DNA of 22,736 nucleotides from DATLYB01 sp964502525 (GTDB taxonomy: Bacteria > Bacteroidota > Bacteroidia > Chitinophagales > CAIOSU01): positions 1-22,736 of the forward strand of contig CAZCXH010000071.1 in the NCBI GenBank assembly GCA_964502525.1, read 5' to 3'. The notes beneath the pieces were generated by a model. The model saw only the letters and a list, made by a program, of their open reading frames with translations, made no database searches and was not told the origin of the DNA. The position numbers and the translations under genes are program-made. This document shows, piece after piece, positions 19,131-22,736 of the stretch (its first letter is position 1; each line of letters opens with the position of its first letter).

Positions 19131-21377
19131 ATGCGGCAGTATTGTAATGTGATAATTATCCTGAGCTTTTTATTGGCTATAAGCCCGTTATATGCGCAGC
19201 AATCCCAATCCGTCACCGGCAGGGTGATTGACAAAGCCACGGGCGAGCCGGTGCCCGGAGCAAGCGTTGTCCTGCAGGGCGGTGAGGGTTTTTCCGGTGG
19301 CGTTACGGATGAATTAGGCGTTTTCAAATTGGAAAACGTCATTTCCGGAAAATATGTATTGAAAGTATCATCCATCGGATATGAAACGTTCACCCTTCCG
19401 GAAGTGGAAATATCGCGCGCGATGAATGTAATCCCTTCGGTGAAGCTGTCCCCGTCAGCTACGGCAATTGACGAGGTGGTGGTGAAAAGCGGGAGTAAAG
19501 ATGATGCGGAGCCGCGCAACCCGATGGCGGTCGCAAGCGCCAAATCATTCACCATCGAAACAACGGAAAGGTATGCGGCAAGTTTGCGTGATCCGAGCAG
19601 GCTCGTGCTGTCGTTTGCCGGAGTGAGGGGGCAGTCGGATATCGCCAACGGCATCGTGGTGAGGGGCAACGCGCCAAAAGGAGTGCTATGGCGGATAGAA
19701 GGCGTTGACGTTCCCGACCCCAACCACTTTTCGCAGGAGGGCTATGGCGGGGGTGCGGTGTGCATCATGAGCGGACAGGTTATCGGCAAATCTGATTTTT
19801 ACACGGGGGCTTTTCCGGCTCAATATGGCAACGCGATGTCGGCAGTGTTTGACATCAGCATGCGCGAAGGCAAAACAGACAGGACGCATTATTACCTGCA
19901 GGCAGGCATGATGGGCTTTGAAGGAGGGCTGGAAGGTCCTTTCAATAAGAAAAAAAACTCATCCTATCTTGCGAACTACCGCTACTCCACGCTGAAACTC
20001 TTTGAACGCATGGGGTTGGATATAGGCAATACCATCAGCGCCTACCAGGATTTGAATTTCAAGATCAACTTCCCAACGCGCAAAGCGGGCGCTTTTTCAG
20101 TGTTCGGCATCGGGGGGATGAGCGAGGTGGTCGCTATTCAGCAAAAGACGCGAAAAAAGAATGAGAAGTCGAAAAGCTATGACATGGCATCGGTTGGAGT
20201 CAGCCATTCTTATTCGCTGAACGCAAAGAACCACCTGCGCTCGACAGTTGCATTTTCCGCCAACAGGGAAACGCTTGATAAAGACGAGCACTACAATGCG
20301 GGCAGCACCTTGCCCGCTTACCGCGCGGGCGCGTCCAATATGTTCCTGAGGGGAGTGGTTGAATTGCACTCACGGCTTTCATCCAGAACAAGCCTGGTTT
20401 CCGGCATCCGGCTTAGCGGCATACGCTTCAATCTTGACGACACATGGGATATTTCAAAAATTTCCGATACCTACAAGAGCGCTGACATAACCTATATGTT
20501 GCAGGCATATAGCGAGGCAAAATATTCCTTTTCTGAAAAGTGGACGTTGCTTGGAGGACTTCATGTGCTGTTCTTTGGATACAATCATCGCTATGCCGTT
20601 GAGCCTCGCGGTGGAATCAACTACCAGTTGAATAAGAAACACTCGCTGTTTCTTGCCGCAGGATTGCACAGCAGGCTCGAATCATTTGCCTGCTACATGA
20701 TTGAGGAGCCGTTTACGTCAAAGCAGCCTAACCGCGACCTAGGCATGACAAGGGCGTTGCATGTTGTTTTTGGCCATGAAGCGAAGCCCCATGAGCATTG
20801 GAAGATCAAAACGGAATTATATTACCAATATCTTTTCAATGTTCCCGTTTCCACCGATGAGGACAGCTACTTTTCCATGCTGAACTTCCAGGAACGCTAT
20901 ACCACGATGGAACTGGTGAACAACGGCTTGGGGAAGAATTATGGAGCGGAACTGACGCTGGAGAAAATGTTTTCGCGCAACTATTATGTGCTGGCAAACG
21001 GAAGCTTGTTTAATTCAATATATTATGCAGCGGATGGCTTGTGGAGGAACACGCGTTTCAACGCCAACTACATAACCAGCCTCAGCGCAGGAAAGGATTT
21101 TACTTTTGGCGGGATTAAGAAGTCATGGACATTCGGACTGAATGCCCGCATGCTGTGGGCAGGCGGGGAACGAAAATGGGAAACGGAATATGATGAACAA
21201 TTTAAGGATTATTTCCGCATGGATACCCGCGTAAGCATCGCCCGCAAGAGGGAGCGGATGAAATGGCTTCTTTCTGTGGATATTCAGAACACCACCAACC
21301 GCGAGAATGAAACATCGCTTAAGGAAATCAAACCGATCGGAATTCTTCCTGTGCTTGCTTTCAGGGTGGAGATGTAG
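19131..21377 (+). CDS. TonB-dependent outer-membrane receptor with carboxypeptidase-like regulatory domain
   Basis: With the ATG at 19131 this is 748 residues and opens with a clear signal peptide (CNVIIILSFLLAISPLYAQ). A TTG at 19095 would add twelve residues but lies inside the promoter box. Residues of about 25-95 form a carboxypeptidase-regulatory-like beta sandwich (VTGRVIDKATGEPVPGASVV). The plug domain follows (IDEVVVK, GIVVRGN, WRIEGVDVPDPNHF, GAFPAQYGNAMSAVFDI). The rest is a beta barrel of alternating strands ending in LPVLAFRVEM. It should take up a substrate across the outer membrane using TonB energy. No SusD-like partner, regulator or substrate enzyme is adjacent, so the ligand is unknown. 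It is convergent with the repeat protein, eight bases away. Confidence 0.93.
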   Translation: MRQYCNVIIILSFLLAISPLYAQQSQSVTGRVIDKATGEPVPGASVVLQGGEGFSGGVTDELGVFKLENVISGKYVLKVSSIGYETFTLPEVEISRAMNVIPSVKLSPSATAIDEVVVKSGSKDDAEPRNPMAVASAKSFTIETTERYAASLRDPSRLVLSFAGVRGQSDIANGIVVRGNAPKGVLWRIEGVDVPDPNHFSQEGYGGGAVCIMSGQVIGKSDFYTGAFPAQYGNAMSAVFDISMREGKTDRTHYYLQAGMMGFEGGLEGPFNKKKNSSYLANYRYSTLKLFERMGLDIGNTISAYQDLNFKINFPTRKAGAFSVFGIGGMSEVVAIQQKTRKKNEKSKSYDMASVGVSHSYSLNAKNHLRSTVAFSANRETLDKDEHYNAGSTLPAYRAGASNMFLRGVVELHSRLSSRTSLVSGIRLSGIRFNLDDTWDISKISDTYKSADITYMLQAYSEAKYSFSEKWTLLGGLHVLFFGYNHRYAVEPRGGINYQLNKKHSLFLAAGLHSRLESFACYMIEEPFTSKQPNRDLGMTRALHVVFGHEAKPHEHWKIKTELYYQYLFNVPVSTDEDSYFSMLNFQERYTTMELVNNGLGKNYGAELTLEKMFSRNYYVLANGSLFNSIYYAADGLWRNTRFNANYITSLSAGKDFTFGGIKKSWTFGLNARMLWAGGERKWETEYDEQFKDYFRMDTRVSIARKRERMKWLLSVDIQNTTNRENETSLKEIKPIGILPVLAFRVEM

Positions 21378-21385
21378 CCTGTTCC

Positions 21386-22736
21386 TTATCTTATCAGCGT
21401 AATGCTTCCTTTCCGGAACTCATCAGAGTTGGAAATCCGCGAACCATCGCAGAAGGTTATCCGCAGCTCATAGACGAATACATCGGGATTCAGCAATTGA
21501 CCGTGGTAGGTGCCGTCCCAGCCCTCTGACTGGTTGGTCGTTTCAAATACCAGTTCTCCCCACCGGTTGAATATCCGCAGGCGCATCTCTTCGATGCCCC
21601 TCCCATGGATGAAAAATATGTCATTGATGCCGTCATTGTTGGGGGTGAACGCGTTCGGAATGTAGAATGAGGTAAAGCACTCATTGGGGTCAACCGAATC
21701 GCCAACCACCACGATAAGCGTTCCCTCTGATGCCGTGCATCCATTTGCATCCGTTGCAATGAGCGTGTAAGAAGTTGTGACCTGTGGCGTTGCGACCGGG
21801 TTGAGGCAGTCATCGCAACTAAGACTCTGCGAATTGGTCCAACTGTATGTCAATCCGGCCGGAACTGAATTTCCGGTTAACGAAGCACTTTCCCCCTTCA
21901 CAATAGTATCCAGAGAAGGAGTAACTGTCACATCAATAAAGATAGGAATGAAATCACAACCGCTTGCTGGAATGCATTCATCCGCTGTGCAGGGATTCCC
22001 GTCATTGCAGATTGCTGGTTCAAAGACGCAAACACCAAATTCGCAGGAATCAAAAGTACACGTATCCGAATCATCACAATTTATTGGCAGGAAATAGCAA
22101 GCACCGTTGATGCAAGTGTCAATGGTGCAGAGATCGCCATCGTTGCAAACGAGGGTATCACAAGGATTCGTGCACCCTGGTATTGTATCGTTAATGCAAA
22201 AGCCGTTTTGGCAACTATCAATTGTACACAGATCACCGTCATCACAAATGATGGCAGTAAACACGCAACTGCCGCTGACGCATGAATCGGTCGTACAAGC
22301 ATTCGCATCATCGCAGACGATGGAAGTGAAAGTGCAAGTTCCGGCAATGCAGGAATCAGTCGTGCACGGATCACCGTCATCGCATAAGATGGTATTAAAC
22401 ACGCAACTTCCGCTGACGCATGAATCGGTTGTACACCCATCCGTATCATCGCACACAACCGGATTGAACACACAAGCACCGTTGATGCAAGTGTCAATGG
22501 TGCAGGGATCAGCATCATCACAAATCAGCGTGTCGCACGGATCATTGCAACCGGGAATGACGGTGAAGTCGCAACTGCCATTGACACAGGAATCAGTCGT
22601 ACACAAGTCGCTGTCATCGCATAAGATGGTATTAAACACGCAACTTCCGCTGACGCATGAATCGGTTGTACACCCATCCGTATCATCGCACACAACCGGA
22701 TTGAACACACAAGCACCGTTGATGCAAGTGTCAATG
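21386..22736 (-). CDS. Secreted disulfide-repeat protein with type IX secretion (type B) C-terminal domain, 5' end outside the window
   Basis: The reading frame is open to the right edge, so the N-terminus is missing. About 450 residues are seen. The first part has ten complete units and one partial unit, mostly 23 residues, of pattern C-D-D-x-D-x-C-T-x-D-S-C-x-x-G-x-C-x-F. These resemble the Dictyostelium-type CTDC repeats (PF00526-like), with a longer P-G-C-x-x-P-C-D-T-L insert every few units. A PKD/Ig-like domain follows (YSWTNSQSLSCDDCLNP ... SYTLIATDANGC). The C-terminus (FYIPNAFTPNNDGINDIFF, IFNRWGELVFET, GWDGTYHG) is the gliding-motility-type CHU_C domain that directs type IX secretion. 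It is probably a large surface or released adhesin-like protein. Confidence 0.92.
   Translation of the reverse strand, partial: IDTCINGACVFNPVVCDDTDGCTTDSCVSGSCVFNTILCDDSDLCTTDSCVNGSCDFTVIPGCNDPCDTLICDDADPCTIDTCINGACVFNPVVCDDTDGCTTDSCVSGSCVFNTILCDDGDPCTTDSCIAGTCTFTSIVCDDANACTTDSCVSGSCVFTAIICDDGDLCTIDSCQNGFCINDTIPGCTNPCDTLVCNDGDLCTIDTCINGACYFLPINCDDSDTCTFDSCEFGVCVFEPAICNDGNPCTADECIPASGCDFIPIFIDVTVTPSLDTIVKGESASLTGNSVPAGLTYSWTNSQSLSCDDCLNPVATPQVTTSYTLIATDANGCTASEGTLIVVVGDSVDPNECFTSFYIPNAFTPNNDGINDIFFIHGRGIEEMRLRIFNRWGELVFETTNQSEGWDGTYHGQLLNPDVFVYELRITFCDGSRISNSDEFRKGSITLIR
22376..22499 (-). repeat. Direct duplication inside the repeat protein, copy 1
   Basis: These 124 bases are identical to 22613-22736, at a spacing of 237 bp (79 codons). 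The copy in the other direction is cut by the window edge, so the full unit may be longer. The identity at third codon positions points to a recent duplication or to gene conversion. Confidence 0.9.
22613..22736 (-). repeat. Direct duplication inside the repeat protein, copy 2
   Basis: This copy is identical to 22376-22499 up to the last base of the window. It encodes the IDTCINGACVFNPVV unit and the two halves of the neighbouring CDDTDGCTTDSC unit. Confidence 0.9.

Overview
The window looks like a chromosomal segment of a member of the Bacteroidota, probably an environmental member of the Chitinophagales/Sphingobacteriales/Cytophagales side of the phylum. The evidence is a protein ending in a gliding-motility-type (type IX secretion, type B) sorting domain, a TonB-dependent receptor with an N-terminal carboxypeptidase-regulatory-like domain, lipoproteins and MORN/YwqK repeats of Bacteroidota style, an L32 protein without the zinc cysteines, and the phylum's TAnnTTTG promoter element at several gene starts. 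No rRNA, tRNA, CRISPR array, prophage or intact insertion sequence was recognised.

Layout. 1-417 is a gene-free stretch of dispersed repeats. 418-2189 (+) carries a DUF4286-like protein, dihydrofolate reductase (folA) and a lipoprotein. 2309-4771 (-) is a tight three-gene unit: a geranylgeranyl-reductase-family flavoprotein, an exported DUF4920 protein and an unrecognised protein. 4878-5429 (+) is a thioredoxin-fold protein, convergent with a YwqK/MORN lipoprotein (5416-6180, -). 6279-7088 (+) is dapD, convergent with a membrane-anchored diheme cytochrome c (7091-8050, -). 8154-11222 (+) holds a CCA-adding-enzyme-like nucleotidyltransferase, a pRiA4b ORF-3-like protein and miaA. 11309-11975 (-) is a MNT/HEPN toxin-antitoxin pair. 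12082-16624 (-) is a housekeeping operon in transcription order DUF177, rpmF, fabH, efp, accB, accC, which joins ribosome and elongation-factor genes to fatty-acid initiation. 16941-17789 (-) is an acyltransferase and 18040-18852 (+) an alpha/beta hydrolase with a lysine-rich tail. 19131-21377 (+) is the TonB-dependent receptor, convergent with a secreted protein of disulfide-rich repeats that runs off the right edge.

Most worth a second look. (1) Many spacers are filled by degenerate tandem arrays of 7- or 8-nt words that begin at the stop codon of one gene and end a few bases before the start codon of the next. Two neighbouring spacers in the acc operon share the same two-part design. (2) Elongation factor P has Gln where the modifiable Lys/Arg normally sits at the tip of its loop. 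(3) An 87-bp MITE-like element with 17-bp terminal inverted repeats and a possible TAAA target duplication ends one base before the miaA start codon; a related, mosaic copy lies at the window start. (4) The secreted repeat protein contains a recent, perfect 124-bp internal duplication. (5) A terminator-shaped hairpin lies upstream of the hydrolase gene with no gene in front of it.

All calls come from reading the sequence. No similarity search was run, so family names rest on recognised motifs.
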